Source: JBDZVM01 sp040255675 (lineage in GTDB: Bacteria > Actinomycetota > Actinomycetes > Acidothermales > Acidothermaceae). From it: DNA of 62,480 nt. The stretch spans positions 1 to 62,480 of the forward strand of contig JBDZVM010000023.1 in NCBI GenBank assembly GCA_040255675.1. Direction: 5' to 3'. A model generated the notes under the pieces. It saw only the letters and a list, made by a program, of their open reading frames with translations, was not told the origin of the DNA and did no database searches. This document shows positions 9,895 through 18,176 of the stretch, one piece after another. Positions within the stretch are counted from its first letter, which is position 1. Each line of letters begins with the position of its first letter. The translations under genes were made by a program, and so were the position numbers.

Positions 9895-10983
9895 TCAGGT
9901 CGCGTAGAGCTGGCCGTCGGGCTGCTCGCTAATCGCAATCTTGCGCAAACCCGTTCGCGCCGGCCCGATCTCGACCGCGCCGCTGTCCGCGTTGAAGCGC
10001 GAGCCGTGGCACGGGCAATACAAGACGTTACGGTCGTAACTGACCGTGCAGCCGGCGTGCGGGCACACGGCGTCGAACGCGACGAAAACACCGCGCTTCG
10101 GCTGGACGACGATCGCCGGGTCGCCCGACGCCGGGTCTTGAAACATCGCGGCTCCGTTGACCGGCACCGCCGACGCCGGACCGATCTTCGTGCCGGACGG
10201 CGCGGTAGTGGACGAGGACGGCGGGGATGGCGAAGCGGGCGACGGGGACGACGACCCGTCTGACGACGGCGACGCCGATCCACCGGGCGACGATGCCGCC
10301 CCTCCCAACGTCGGAGCCGCGGTCGCGCTCGACGGCGTGTGAAGCATCCGGCCGATACCCGCGATCACGCCGGTGCCGATCAGTGTGGCGACGCCGAGTC
10401 CGGCCGCGAGGGCTGTCACGAGCCGACGGCGTTCGACGTCTGGGCCTTCGAACGGCCGGCCGACCACGCGACGCGGATTCGACGCGACGCGGCGCACGTA
10501 GGCGTCGAGCGAATACGGGCCGCCGCCCGCGATGACGAACGGCAGCCAAGCGAAGACGAACACGATGTCTGACCCGGTGTAGTACGGGTTCGTGTGAAAA
10601 CTCACCGCCAGGAAAAGCGAAAACGAGAGCAGCAGGCCGCCCGCCGCGGCGATCCGCGTCAGCAGCCCGGCCAAAATCCCTACACCGAAGGCGATTTCAC
10701 CGAACGCGATGAGTATCCCGATGGCGGTGGCGTGCGGGCTGAGCGTCGTGAGCATTCCGCCGATCGGGCTATGGTGCGCGGCACCGCGCAGTTGCGCCTG
10801 AATCGACGACGAGCTGCTCGCGGAGAAAAACGAAGGGTTCGCGAGCTTTTGCAGGCCCGCGAAGCAGAAGGTGACGCCCAGGAAGATTCTCAGCGGAAGT
10901 AGCGCCATGGCCGGGCCCGCGCTCCATGCTGGTTGCGAAGGCGTCGTCCTGGCGATGGTTTCGGGCGCGCGCCTACTGGCCAT
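9895..10983 (-). CDS. DoxX-type membrane protein fused to a Rieske [2Fe-2S] domain
   Basis: A 362-residue fusion. The ATG at 10983 is preceded by AGGAGGG. The N-terminal part (about 25-165) has the four membrane helices and motifs of the DoxX/DoxD family (LRIFLGVTFCFAGLQKL, FGEIAFGVGILAGL). A fifth helix lies near residue 190-210. A low-complexity Ser/Pro/Thr linker follows, and then a Rieske domain with both ligand boxes, CPHAGC and CPCHGS. The predicted topology places the iron-sulfur cluster outside the membrane on a flexible arm. Probably an electron-transfer protein linked to quinone or thiol oxidation; the partner is unknown. It is divergent from a histidine-containing membrane protein at 11105. 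Confidence 0.85.
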   Translation of the reverse strand: MASRRAPETIARTTPSQPAWSAGPAMALLPLRIFLGVTFCFAGLQKLANPSFFSASSSSSIQAQLRGAAHHSPIGGMLTTLSPHATAIGILIAFGEIAFGVGILAGLLTRIAAAGGLLLSFSLFLAVSFHTNPYYTGSDIVFVFAWLPFVIAGGGPYSLDAYVRRVASNPRRVVGRPFEGPDVERRRLVTALAAGLGVATLIGTGVIAGIGRMLHTPSSATAAPTLGGAASSPGGSASPSSDGSSSPSPASPSPPSSSTTAPSGTKIGPASAVPVNGAAMFQDPASGDPAIVVQPKRGVFVAFDAVCPHAGCTVSYDRNVLYCPCHGSRFNADSGAVEIGPARTGLRKIAISEQPDGQLYAT

Positions 10984-11091
10984 TGGTTCGTGGCCCTCCT
11001 GACAGCAGTTTCGTCGCCTGTAGCATGCACCCGCGAACCTTGCAATTTCGTGACGGCGGCGCAACTTCATGTATTTCTAAGATTTCGGCCA

Positions 11092-11104
11092 TAGCTTCGA
11101 CGCG
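11092..11104 (+). promoter_or_regulatory. Possible leaderless promoter of the b-type membrane gene
   Basis: TAGCTT (11092-11097) fits an actinobacterial -10 element (TANNNT). It lies only 7 nt before the GTG at 11105, and no ribosome-binding site is seen, so the transcript may be leaderless. No convincing -35 element is visible. Confidence 0.35.
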
Positions 11105-11731
11105 GTGAGTGATCCTGTGGCCGTGCGCGAGAGAGTCGGGCCGGCGGTAACCGGCAATGTCGAGGGCAACGCCAGGTTGACCGCCTCGCTGGCCGTCGTG
11201 CTGCTCGTCACACTTGCCGTCGAGGGCGTCACGCTGCTCTCATTGCGGTCGCTCATCAGCGTTCACGTGTTCGTAGGTTTCGCTCTTATCCCGCCCGTGG
11301 CGTTGAAGATGGCCAGCACGGTCTATCGATTCGCTCGTTATTACACCGGCCATCGCGGATATCGCGGGAAAGGTCCGCCGCCGGTGTTGCTGCGGCTGCT
11401 CGGACCGATCGTCATACTCACCACCGTGCTCCTCCTCGGCACCGGAGTCGCGTTAGGCACGGTCGGCGCGGGCAGTCGCGAAACCTTGCTGTATTGGCAC
11501 AAAGCCAGTTTCGTCGTATGGTTCGCGGCGATGACTGTGCACGTTCTCGGACACCTCGTCGACGGCCTCCGGCTGGGAGTGCGCGATTGGCGCGGCCCCA
11601 GCACACTCGGAGCTCTCGCCTTACGCGGCCGCCTTGCCAGGCAATGCGTCGTCGCCATCGCCATCGTGGCCGGCATCGCGGTAGGTATATGGGGCCTCGA
11701 CAGCCTCGGGCCGTGGCCCGTGCACGCGTAG
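11105..11731 (+). CDS. Cytochrome-b561-like / DUF4405-like membrane protein
   Basis: A 208-residue integral membrane protein with five predicted helices (about 25-47, 50-70, 97-122, 132-155, 180-200). Histidines lie inside or at the edge of helices: SVHVFVGF in helix 2, YWHKASF before helix 4, and TVHVLGHL in helix 4. This is the pattern of heme-binding cytochrome b561-type proteins. It is divergent from the DoxX-Rieske gene, with 121 bp between the starts. A plausible inference is that it carries b heme and exchanges electrons with the Rieske domain. Heme binding is not proven by the sequence. Ends 12 bp before the convergent Fic gene. Confidence 0.6.
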   Translation: MSDPVAVRERVGPAVTGNVEGNARLTASLAVVLLVTLAVEGVTLLSLRSLISVHVFVGFALIPPVALKMASTVYRFARYYTGHRGYRGKGPPPVLLRLLGPIVILTTVLLLGTGVALGTVGAGSRETLLYWHKASFVVWFAAMTVHVLGHLVDGLRLGVRDWRGPSTLGALALRGRLARQCVVAIAIVAGIAVGIWGLDSLGPWPVHA

Positions 11732-11743
11732 CTGCCAGCGCGA

Positions 11744-12988
11744 TCAGGTAGCCGCTCTGCGACCAGCTCGAAGCGCGAAAGCATCGAGAGCGTCGATAAC
11801 TTCGCGGGCTTGCCACATCCGGTTGCGCCCGAAGCCCGTGAACTCGCTGAGGACCCCTGCCTCGACCAGCGGACGGACGGGGCGTTGGGCGTTGTCAGCT
11901 CGGATACTCAACCCGGATGCGATCGTTCTGGCGTCAACTACAGGTTGGCGCAGAACGAGGTCGACAAGACGCCATGCGACGGAGTCGCGACGTTGCTTGA
12001 TTCTGCTTTCCCAGCCCTGGCGGATTCGACGAAGGTCGGCGACGAGATGCCGCGCGTTGGCAATGGCGGAAGAAGATGCATGCGCCAACATTTCGACGAT
12101 CGGCGAGGGATTGCCCTCGCGGTACGCGGTGAGAGTGTCGAAGTATCGGCGAGTGTCGGTGAGCAAGCCGGCCGAGACGGGGACGGTGATGTTTTCGGTG
12201 ATTCCGCGTCGGCGAAGTATCGAATGCACGAGTGCTCTACCCGTACGCCCGTTGCCATCGGGGAACGGGTGGATGGTTTCGAACTGCGCATGCGCTACAG
12301 CGGCTTGGACGAGTGTCGGCACGTCGGTGCGCACCGCGAAGTCGACGAGATCACCCATGAGCCGTGGAACTCGTTCGTGGCGAGGCGGGATAAACATGGC
12401 CTCGTGCGGGCCAATTGCGGTACCACCGATCCAGACTTGCTCGGCGCGCCATTTGCCGGCAATCTCGGGATCGTGCCGCGCAACGAGTGCTTCGTGCATG
12501 CGCAAGATGGCCTGTGAGTCGAGACGATCGGCCAACGCGAGCGCGGCTTTCATTGCGTCGACGTTGCCCACGATCTCGGTGGCGTTGCGCTTTTCGGCAC
12601 TGCCGAGTTCGGCTAACGCGATCGCTTTGGCGCCAGAGCTCAAGTTCTCGATCTGAGAACTCGCCGCGGATTCTGACCGGAGAAAGATGCTGGAGAACGG
12701 TATGACCTCGTGGCCGAACTCGTTATCGAATCGTGCGATCTCAACCGTCGCTTCATCGGCGAGCGCCGCGACCTCGGCTGTTATGGGCGGGCGCAGGTGC
12801 CCGACAAGGGGGACGACGGCGGCTCGGTAGGGTTGCAGATACCGATTGCGCTGCGCTTGCGTGAGTAAATCGCGAGAAATCTTCGGAGCCCACTCGCATG
12901 TTTCGTAGTCGATCTTCGGCCATCGGCCAGTTTCGGGCCGGGGAGAGGCAGGCTCGGCCCGAGGCACGTTCCGTGAATGTGACGGCAT
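11744..12988 (-). CDS. Fic family protein with C-terminal winged helix
   Basis: A 414-residue Fic protein, predicted to transfer AMP or another nucleotide part to protein hydroxyls. The catalytic motif HPFPDGNGRTGR is complete (His nucleophile, Asp, GNGR). An N-terminal inhibitory helix motif (S/T)xxxE(G/N) is present as SSQIENL around residue 115, making it a class II, self-inhibited Fic protein. The C-terminal 80 residues look like a winged helix (RTIASGLSIRADNAQRPVRPL), giving a possible DNA-binding function. No separate antitoxin gene is adjacent. A perfect inverted repeat overlaps its promoter, suggesting autoregulation. Confidence 0.92.
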   Translation of the reverse strand: MPSHSRNVPRAEPASPRPETGRWPKIDYETCEWAPKISRDLLTQAQRNRYLQPYRAAVVPLVGHLRPPITAEVAALADEATVEIARFDNEFGHEVIPFSSIFLRSESAASSQIENLSSGAKAIALAELGSAEKRNATEIVGNVDAMKAALALADRLDSQAILRMHEALVARHDPEIAGKWRAEQVWIGGTAIGPHEAMFIPPRHERVPRLMGDLVDFAVRTDVPTLVQAAVAHAQFETIHPFPDGNGRTGRALVHSILRRRGITENITVPVSAGLLTDTRRYFDTLTAYREGNPSPIVEMLAHASSSAIANARHLVADLRRIRQGWESRIKQRRDSVAWRLVDLVLRQPVVDARTIASGLSIRADNAQRPVRPLVEAGVLSEFTGFGRNRMWQAREVIDALDAFALRAGRRAAT

Positions 12989-13047
12989 GGAGAAAGCATA
13001 CCGTCAGTTAGGGCGGATCTGACGGTATAACGGTGTCGGACCGTCAG
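12989..13047 (-). promoter_or_regulatory. Leaderless promoter and palindromic operator of the Fic gene
   Basis: A perfect 10-bp inverted repeat, ATACCGTCAG (12998-13007) and CTGACGGTAT (13019-13028), is separated by 11 bp. A third half-site, ACCGTCAG, lies at 13040-13047, and a partial one at 12981. On the minus strand TATGCT (13000-12995) is a good -10 only 6 nt before the ATG, and GTCAGA lies 17 nt upstream of it in the -35 position. The proximal arm overlaps the -10, so a bound protein would block transcription. There is no ribosome-binding site. The binding protein is not identified. Confidence 0.6.
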
Positions 13048-13135
13048 CATCGGATAGCCCGCCACCTTGCCGTGATGAGAATCTGACCTCGCACGGGCTT
13101 GTCGCCGCGAAGTGCGCCGTTCCAACATCGCAGAC

Positions 13136-14464
13136 ATGGTGAGCGAACAAAAGCATCGAGTCGTGGTGATCGGTTCGGGCTTCGGCGGGTTGTTCGCCAC
13201 CCGGCGCCTGGGTAAAGTCCCGGTCGAGATCACCCTGATCGACCGGACGACGCACCACCTGTTCCAGCCGCTGCTGTACCAAGTGGCGACCGGCATCCTG
13301 TCCGAAGGCGACGTCGCGCCCGCCGTGCGTGACGTCGTGCGCAGGCAGCGCAACGTGCGCGTTCTGCTGGGCGAGGTCACCGACATCGATCTCGGTGCGC
13401 GCACCGTGACGTCGACGGCACTTGGGCGAGGCACCGTCGTGCCCTACGACAGCCTGATCGTCGCAACGGGATCCGCGCAGTCGTACTTCGGCCACGACGA
13501 ATTCGCCGTTCACGCGCCCGGGCTGAAGTCGATCGACAACGCGCTCGAGGTGCGCGGCCGAATCTTCGGTGCCTTCGAGATGGCCGAGCTCGAACCTGAT
13601 GCGCGGCGTCGCGAAGCGTGGCTTACCTTCGCGCTTGTCGGCGCCGGCGCTACCGGTGTCGAAATGGCGGGGCAAATCGCGGAACTATCGAGGCAAAGTC
13701 TTCGCGGTAGTTATCGGGCTATCGATACCGCGCAAGCACGAATTCTCTTGCTCGACGGAGCACCACGAATACTGCCGGCTTTCGACGAGCGGCTTTCGGA
13801 GCGCGCCGCCCACCATTTGCGAAAGTTTGGCGTTGAAATCCAGACCAACGCGATGGTTGTCGGCGTCGACGCCGACGGCATCGAGATTCAAGGCCCGGAC
13901 GGCGGACGCCGCCGCATCGCGGCCATGACGAAGATTTGGACGGCGGGCGTGGAGGCGTCGCCGCTCGGCGCGTTGCTGGCCAAGCAAAGCGGCGCGGAGT
14001 TGACGCGCCACGGCCAAGTGAAAGTGCGGCCGGATTGCACGCTACCCGGGCATCCCGAGATTTTCGTCGTCGGCGATTTGATGGCACTCGATTCGCTGCC
14101 CGGGCTCGCCGAAGTCGCCATCCAGTCGGGATTGCACGCGGCGTCAGTGATCCGTCACCGGCTTGAAGGCGAGACGGCGACGCGGCGGTTTCGCTACATC
14201 GATCTGGGCGACCTAGCGGCCATCACCCGGTTCTACGCGGTCGGCCAGCGGGGTCGCGTGGTGGTGTGGGGCTGGCCAGGTTGGCTGTTGTGGCTCGTCG
14301 TCCACCTCGTTTTCCTTACAGGATTCAAGAATCGAGCCGCCGCTTTGTTTTCGTGGATCGTTACCTTCTTCGGACGGTCACGCTACGAGCGCACGATTAC
14401 CTGGCAGCAGATCGTCGCACGACGGGCGCTCGAAGCCGCCGACCGCGCACGTGTTCCGCATTAG
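13136..14464 (+). CDS. ndh: Type II NADH dehydrogenase (NDH-2)
   Basis: FAD-dependent NAD(P)H:quinone oxidoreductase of 442 residues. The first Rossmann motif VVVIGSGFGGLFA begins at residue 7 and the second (NADH) motif is FALVGAGATGVEMAG. The FAD-binding C-terminal motif is EIFVVGDLMA. A hydrophobic C-terminal stretch (WPGWLLWLVVHLVFLTGF) is the usual membrane anchor of NDH-2. The ATG at 13136 was preferred to a GTG at 13112 because it leaves the usual short N-terminus. It feeds electrons from NADH to quinone without pumping protons. The lipoprotein gene downstream overlaps its end by 14 bp. Confidence 0.92.
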   Translation: MVSEQKHRVVVIGSGFGGLFATRRLGKVPVEITLIDRTTHHLFQPLLYQVATGILSEGDVAPAVRDVVRRQRNVRVLLGEVTDIDLGARTVTSTALGRGTVVPYDSLIVATGSAQSYFGHDEFAVHAPGLKSIDNALEVRGRIFGAFEMAELEPDARRREAWLTFALVGAGATGVEMAGQIAELSRQSLRGSYRAIDTAQARILLLDGAPRILPAFDERLSERAAHHLRKFGVEIQTNAMVVGVDADGIEIQGPDGGRRRIAAMTKIWTAGVEASPLGALLAKQSGAELTRHGQVKVRPDCTLPGHPEIFVVGDLMALDSLPGLAEVAIQSGLHAASVIRHRLEGETATRRFRYIDLGDLAAITRFYAVGQRGRVVVWGWPGWLLWLVVHLVFLTGFKNRAAALFSWIVTFFGRSRYERTITWQQIVARRALEAADRARVPH

Positions 14465-15593
14465 GGTCGCGCTCGCTGTGCTCGTGGCGGCGGCCGTTGC
14501 CCAAGCATGTACGTCGACGCCGACGCCGAAACCAACCCCGCGTCGCGGCTCCCCGGCACCGAGCCGCGTCGACGTCGTGCTCCCGTCGGTTTCCTCAGTG
14601 ATATCGGCATTTCCGCCGTCCCCCAACGCTGGCGAACCCGGTGCGCTGGCGCCGGGTTCCGAGCCGTCGGCATTGCCCGCGCCCGTCCTCATCGCCGACC
14701 GCGACAACAACCGTCTCGTCGTCGTCGACCCGAACGGACGCGTGGTGTGGCAATGGCCGCGCCCTGGCGATCTCGCGCCCGGGCAGACGTTTCGCGTGCC
14801 AGACGATGCCTTTTTCACGCCCGACGGCAAGCGCATCATCGTGACGCAAGAAGACGACTTCGTCGTCACCGAAATCGATATCGCGAGCCGCAAGATTGCC
14901 TGGCGTTACGGCATTCCGGGTGCGCATGGCTCCACACCCGGGCTGTTGTGGAACCCGGACGACGCGATGATGCTGGCTGATGGGAACGTCATCCTCGCTG
15001 ACATCAAGAACTGCCGTTTGATCGAACTGCAACCGGGTGCCGGCGCGCCGGTGTGGCAGCTGGGCCGACCAGGCGCCTGCCGGCACGCTCCCCCGGCGAC
15101 GTTCGGCAGCCCCAACGGCGCGTTCGCCTTGCGCGACGGACACATCCTGGTGACCGAAATAAACGGCTCGTGGGTCGACGAAATCGACCTCGCCGGGCAT
15201 GTCTACTGGACGGCGCATCTGCCAGCTGTCGCTTACCCGTCAGACAGCAACCAGTACAAACCCGGCGAGTACGTGACGGCCGATTACTCGTCGCCGGGCC
15301 AGGTTGTCGTCTTTGACTCGAGCGGAAAGGTCTTGTGGCGCTGGGATTCGGCGTCCGGAAACGATCGACTCGACCACCCGTCGCTCGCGCACGGGCTCGC
15401 GAACGGCGACATCGTTTTGAACGACGACCGCAACCACCGAGTCGTCGTGATCGACCCGCGCGCCGATCGGATTGTCTGGCAGTACGGGCACACCGGCGTG
15501 CCGGGTAAAGGGCCCGGCTACCTCGACAATCCTGACGGTCTCGATCTCGTGCCGCCGTCGTCGTACGCCGACATGGCCGGTTTAGCGAAATAG
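14451..15593 (+). CDS. Secreted beta-propeller lipoprotein (arylsulfotransferase/PQQ-like repeats)
   Basis: A 380-residue predicted lipoprotein starting at a GTG inside the end of ndh. The signal peptide is followed by a lipobox ending at Cys20 (VAQAC) and a Thr/Pro-rich spacer. The body has repeated blades with the pattern NNRLVVVDPNGRVVWQW, KIAWRYG, GAPVWQLG, GKVLWRWD and DRIVWQYG, as in arylsulfotransferase-type or PQQ-like propellers. No catalytic assignment is made, since ligand or structural roles are equally likely. The overlap suggests co-translation with NDH-2. Confidence 0.7.
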   Translation: MFRIRVALAVLVAAAVAQACTSTPTPKPTPRRGSPAPSRVDVVLPSVSSVISAFPPSPNAGEPGALAPGSEPSALPAPVLIADRDNNRLVVVDPNGRVVWQWPRPGDLAPGQTFRVPDDAFFTPDGKRIIVTQEDDFVVTEIDIASRKIAWRYGIPGAHGSTPGLLWNPDDAMMLADGNVILADIKNCRLIELQPGAGAPVWQLGRPGACRHAPPATFGSPNGAFALRDGHILVTEINGSWVDEIDLAGHVYWTAHLPAVAYPSDSNQYKPGEYVTADYSSPGQVVVFDSSGKVLWRWDSASGNDRLDHPSLAHGLANGDIVLNDDRNHRVVVIDPRADRIVWQYGHTGVPGKGPGYLDNPDGLDLVPPSSYADMAGLAK

Positions 15594-15684
15594 GAGTCGT
15601 CGCCGCGTGCAGGGGGACGATTGACCCTAGCGCACTCGCACGCGGGTTCGCGAGAATCGATTTTTCAAGGCGAAGGAGGGCGCT

Positions 15685-16797
15685 GTGCAAGAGTTCGTCG
15701 AGAAACTGCTGACATTGAACGATGTGCCGGTCGTGACGATTACGGTGGCACTCGATCCGCGCTTCCCGGGTAACGACGCCGATCGAATTCGGGTGCGTAA
15801 TCTCATGTCCGAAGCCAAAGACCGCGTGTCGGCGATGGGTGATCGGTCGCAGGCGCGCCAGATCTTACGCAAGCTCGACGAACTGGCCGCCGACATCGAC
15901 CTTAGCGGTGGCGCTCACGGACTCGTTGTTGTCGCTACGGCAACGTACGGAGAAACGCGGCTCGTGCCGTTTCCCGTGCAAGACGGCGTTTCGATAGGCC
16001 GGACGCCGACGACGCGCTATCTCGTGCAGGGGCTGCGGCGCAGTCCGCGCTATCGAATTCTCGTGATCTCTGATCGGGCAACGCGATTGTTCGACGCGTC
16101 ACGCGACGTCGCGGTCGAAATTTTCGACGGCTTCCCGATGGCGGCGTCGATCGTGCCGCGTGATCGCCGCGCCACGAACGGACGTTTCGCGCTTCCACCA
16201 GGCCGCGACGACAAGGAGCTTTGGCGAAACTTCTACCGCGACGTCGACGCCGCGCTCACCAGGGCGAGTCGCGGTGACGAGTTGCCGATCGTGCTCGTTG
16301 GTGTGCGGCATTCGCTCCAAATGTTCCTTGAGGTGAGCGCGCATCGTCGGCACGTTGTCGGCGACGTCGAAGGGGCGCACGATCAACTCAGTGCTAACGC
16401 GCTCGCGACGTTGGTGTGGCCGCGGATGCGCGACGAACTCAAACGTGAGCGCGCGCGGGCGATCGAAGAGCTGTCGAACGCTGTCGCGACGGGCGCCGCG
16501 GTGACGGGCATCGACGAGGTTTGGAAGCTCGGGCGTGCCGGTCGCGGCCGCCTGCTCGTCGTCGAGGAAAGCTATCGCGCCGAGCCGTCGGTGGAGGTCG
16601 ACGGCCGGCTTGAACGCGCCAACGCAGCCAATGCAACGGGCGGTGACGCGACGGGCGCTCACGCGACGAGTCCTGACGTCATTTCAGACCCAGTCGATGA
16701 AATCGTCGAGCACGTCGTGCGAGCCGGCGGGCGCGTCGAATTCGTCGCCGACGACGCGATCGACGACGTGGGCCGCATCGGCTTGCTCTTGCGCTGA
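15685..16797 (+). CDS. Bacterial archaeo-eukaryotic release factor family 3 (baeRF3) protein
   Basis: A 370-residue protein starting at GTG with a near-perfect AAGGAGGG 5 nt upstream. The order of blocks (TITVALDPRFPGN, RYLVQGLRRSPRYRILVIS, the alpha/beta core, and a C-terminal domain with EHVVRAGGRVEFV followed by the GRIGLLLR end) matches the baeRF family 3 fold related to eRF1/Pelota. These are thought to act on ribosomes, but the function in bacteria is not established. A low-complexity Ala/Thr/Asn insert (about 312-330) precedes the C-terminal domain. It ends 2 bp from the convergent DUF3159 gene. Confidence 0.7.
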   Translation: MQEFVEKLLTLNDVPVVTITVALDPRFPGNDADRIRVRNLMSEAKDRVSAMGDRSQARQILRKLDELAADIDLSGGAHGLVVVATATYGETRLVPFPVQDGVSIGRTPTTRYLVQGLRRSPRYRILVISDRATRLFDASRDVAVEIFDGFPMAASIVPRDRRATNGRFALPPGRDDKELWRNFYRDVDAALTRASRGDELPIVLVGVRHSLQMFLEVSAHRRHVVGDVEGAHDQLSANALATLVWPRMRDELKRERARAIEELSNAVATGAAVTGIDEVWKLGRAGRGRLLVVEESYRAEPSVEVDGRLERANAANATGGDATGAHATSPDVISDPVDEIVEHVVRAGGRVEFVADDAIDDVGRIGLLLR

Positions 16798-16799
16798 CG

Positions 16800-17423
16800 C
16801 TAGTGAGCCGGCGAGGTAACTGGCTCTCGTGTTGTGTCAGTTGCCAGGCGCAACGAGATTGCCGCCGCGACGGCGGCGACCGGAAGGCCGAGCACGATTT
16901 TCACGACTGCAAGGGCGGACGGCGGCGCGTCGAAGAGGTAGCAGCCGCCCATCACGGCGAAGCGCAACGCGAAGACGATCGACCACACGACCGTGAGCGC
17001 CCCGGCGATCCGCCGCAGTTCGGGGTCGCCACGCCAGCCCGTGAAGCGCGGCCACACCGGTGCCAGCAGGTATCCGACCGCGGGCCGCCGCGCGAACAAC
17101 GATCCGAAACCGCCGACCGCCAACGCGCCGTTCAGCAAGATTCCGGGAAGGAAGAACGCTTTCGGCTCACCTGTGACGAGCGCCAACAGCACCGCGAACA
17201 CGACGGCCAACGACCCGCCGAGAGCGGCTACCGGACGACGGCGAGCCGCGAAAACACCGACGACCAGCGCGCACGAGATGCCCGCGATCGCCGCGATCCG
17301 CAAGTTGGCGACCGCGCCCCCCGCGTACGCGATCGTGGGCAACGCGGCGACGACCGCGTCGCCGCGCGACGTCCGCAAGATTGCGACGTCGGCCAGCGGG
17401 GAGGAGTCGTGAAGCGACGGCAT
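16800..17423 (-). CDS. DUF3159 family membrane protein
   Basis: A 207-residue membrane protein with five to six predicted helices. The blocks AFFLPGILLNGALAVGGFGSL, RRPAVGYLLAPVW and VVWSIVFALRF are typical of DUF3159, an actinobacterial family of unknown function. The ATG at 17423 was chosen because the family begins near MPSLHDSS. The open frame extends much further upstream, but only as an antisense of the sigma-factor gene. It is divergent from that gene, with 123 bp of shared upstream DNA. Confidence 0.78.
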   Translation of the reverse strand: MPSLHDSSPLADVAILRTSRGDAVVAALPTIAYAGGAVANLRIAAIAGISCALVVGVFAARRRPVAALGGSLAVVFAVLLALVTGEPKAFFLPGILLNGALAVGGFGSLFARRPAVGYLLAPVWPRFTGWRGDPELRRIAGALTVVWSIVFALRFAVMGGCYLFDAPPSALAVVKIVLGLPVAAVAAAISLRLATDTTREPVTSPAH

Positions 17424-17546
17424 GTCACGACGGTACGCGATCCGAGGCGTCGTCCGAGAAGATCTGAGCAACCTTTCGCCGCGAGATCGCGTCTCTTGCA
17501 GCGCGGCTGACCAACGGCCACAACCGACGGCGAAGGGAACCTCGAC

Positions 17547-18176
17547 GTGAACGAGCAAAGTCGCGAAGCCTTCAAGGGCTACGTAGCGGCGCGCTCCGCC
17601 GCGCTGCTGCGCACTGCGTACATGCTCACGGGCAACAGGGCGGACGCCGAAGATCTGGTGCAGACCGCGCTGGCGAAAACCTATCTCGCGTGGGATTCGA
17701 TCAGAGAACGCGAGTCGGTCGACGCGTACGTTCGGCGCATCATGATTAACACCCGAACGTCGTGGTGGCGCCGTCGTCGGCACGCCGTCGAGATCGTAAC
17801 CGACGAGGTTCCTGAATCTGGACATCGTCGCGACGCCACCGACGATGTCGTGTTGCACGACGTGTTGTGGACGGCGATTTCTAACCTGCCGACCAAGCAA
17901 CGCGCGATCGTGGTTTTGCGTTACTACGAAGACCTTTCCGAAGCGGAAACCGCCGAAATCATGGGCGTCACGGTCGGCACGGTTAAATCGACCACCGCTC
18001 GCGCACTCGCGAAATTGCGTGACAGCAGCGGCTTGCGGGACGACGACGACATCGGCCCTCGACACCGCCGCACCGACAACGTCAGACCGCTTCGGCGCGA
18101 CGGCAGCCGGCGTATGAACACCTCCCTTCCCGACTTTCCGAACGACGCCGCTTCGATGCTTGGGGTGACCTCATGA
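17547..18176 (+). CDS. SigE-family extracytoplasmic-function sigma factor
   Basis: A 209-residue ECF sigma factor. Region 2 is visible as LLRTAYMLTGNRADAEDLVQ, and region 4 as LPTKQRAIVVLRYYEDLSE followed by MGVTVGTVKSTTARALAKLR. This is the SigE-like actinobacterial group (around 170 residues). The extra 35-40 residues at the C-terminus are charged and low in structure. It starts at GTG behind GAAGGGA. The stop overlaps the start of the next gene by 4 bp (ATGA), so the membrane protein downstream is probably its regulator or sensor. Confidence 0.92.
   Translation: MNEQSREAFKGYVAARSAALLRTAYMLTGNRADAEDLVQTALAKTYLAWDSIRERESVDAYVRRIMINTRTSWWRRRRHAVEIVTDEVPESGHRRDATDDVVLHDVLWTAISNLPTKQRAIVVLRYYEDLSEAETAEIMGVTVGTVKSTTARALAKLRDSSGLRDDDDIGPRHRRTDNVRPLRRDGSRRMNTSLPDFPNDAASMLGVTS

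Noticed and set aside
11744..12988. Classical two-gene Fic toxin-antitoxin pair
   Set aside because: No small antitoxin frame is adjacent; the inhibitory helix motif is inside the Fic protein itself.
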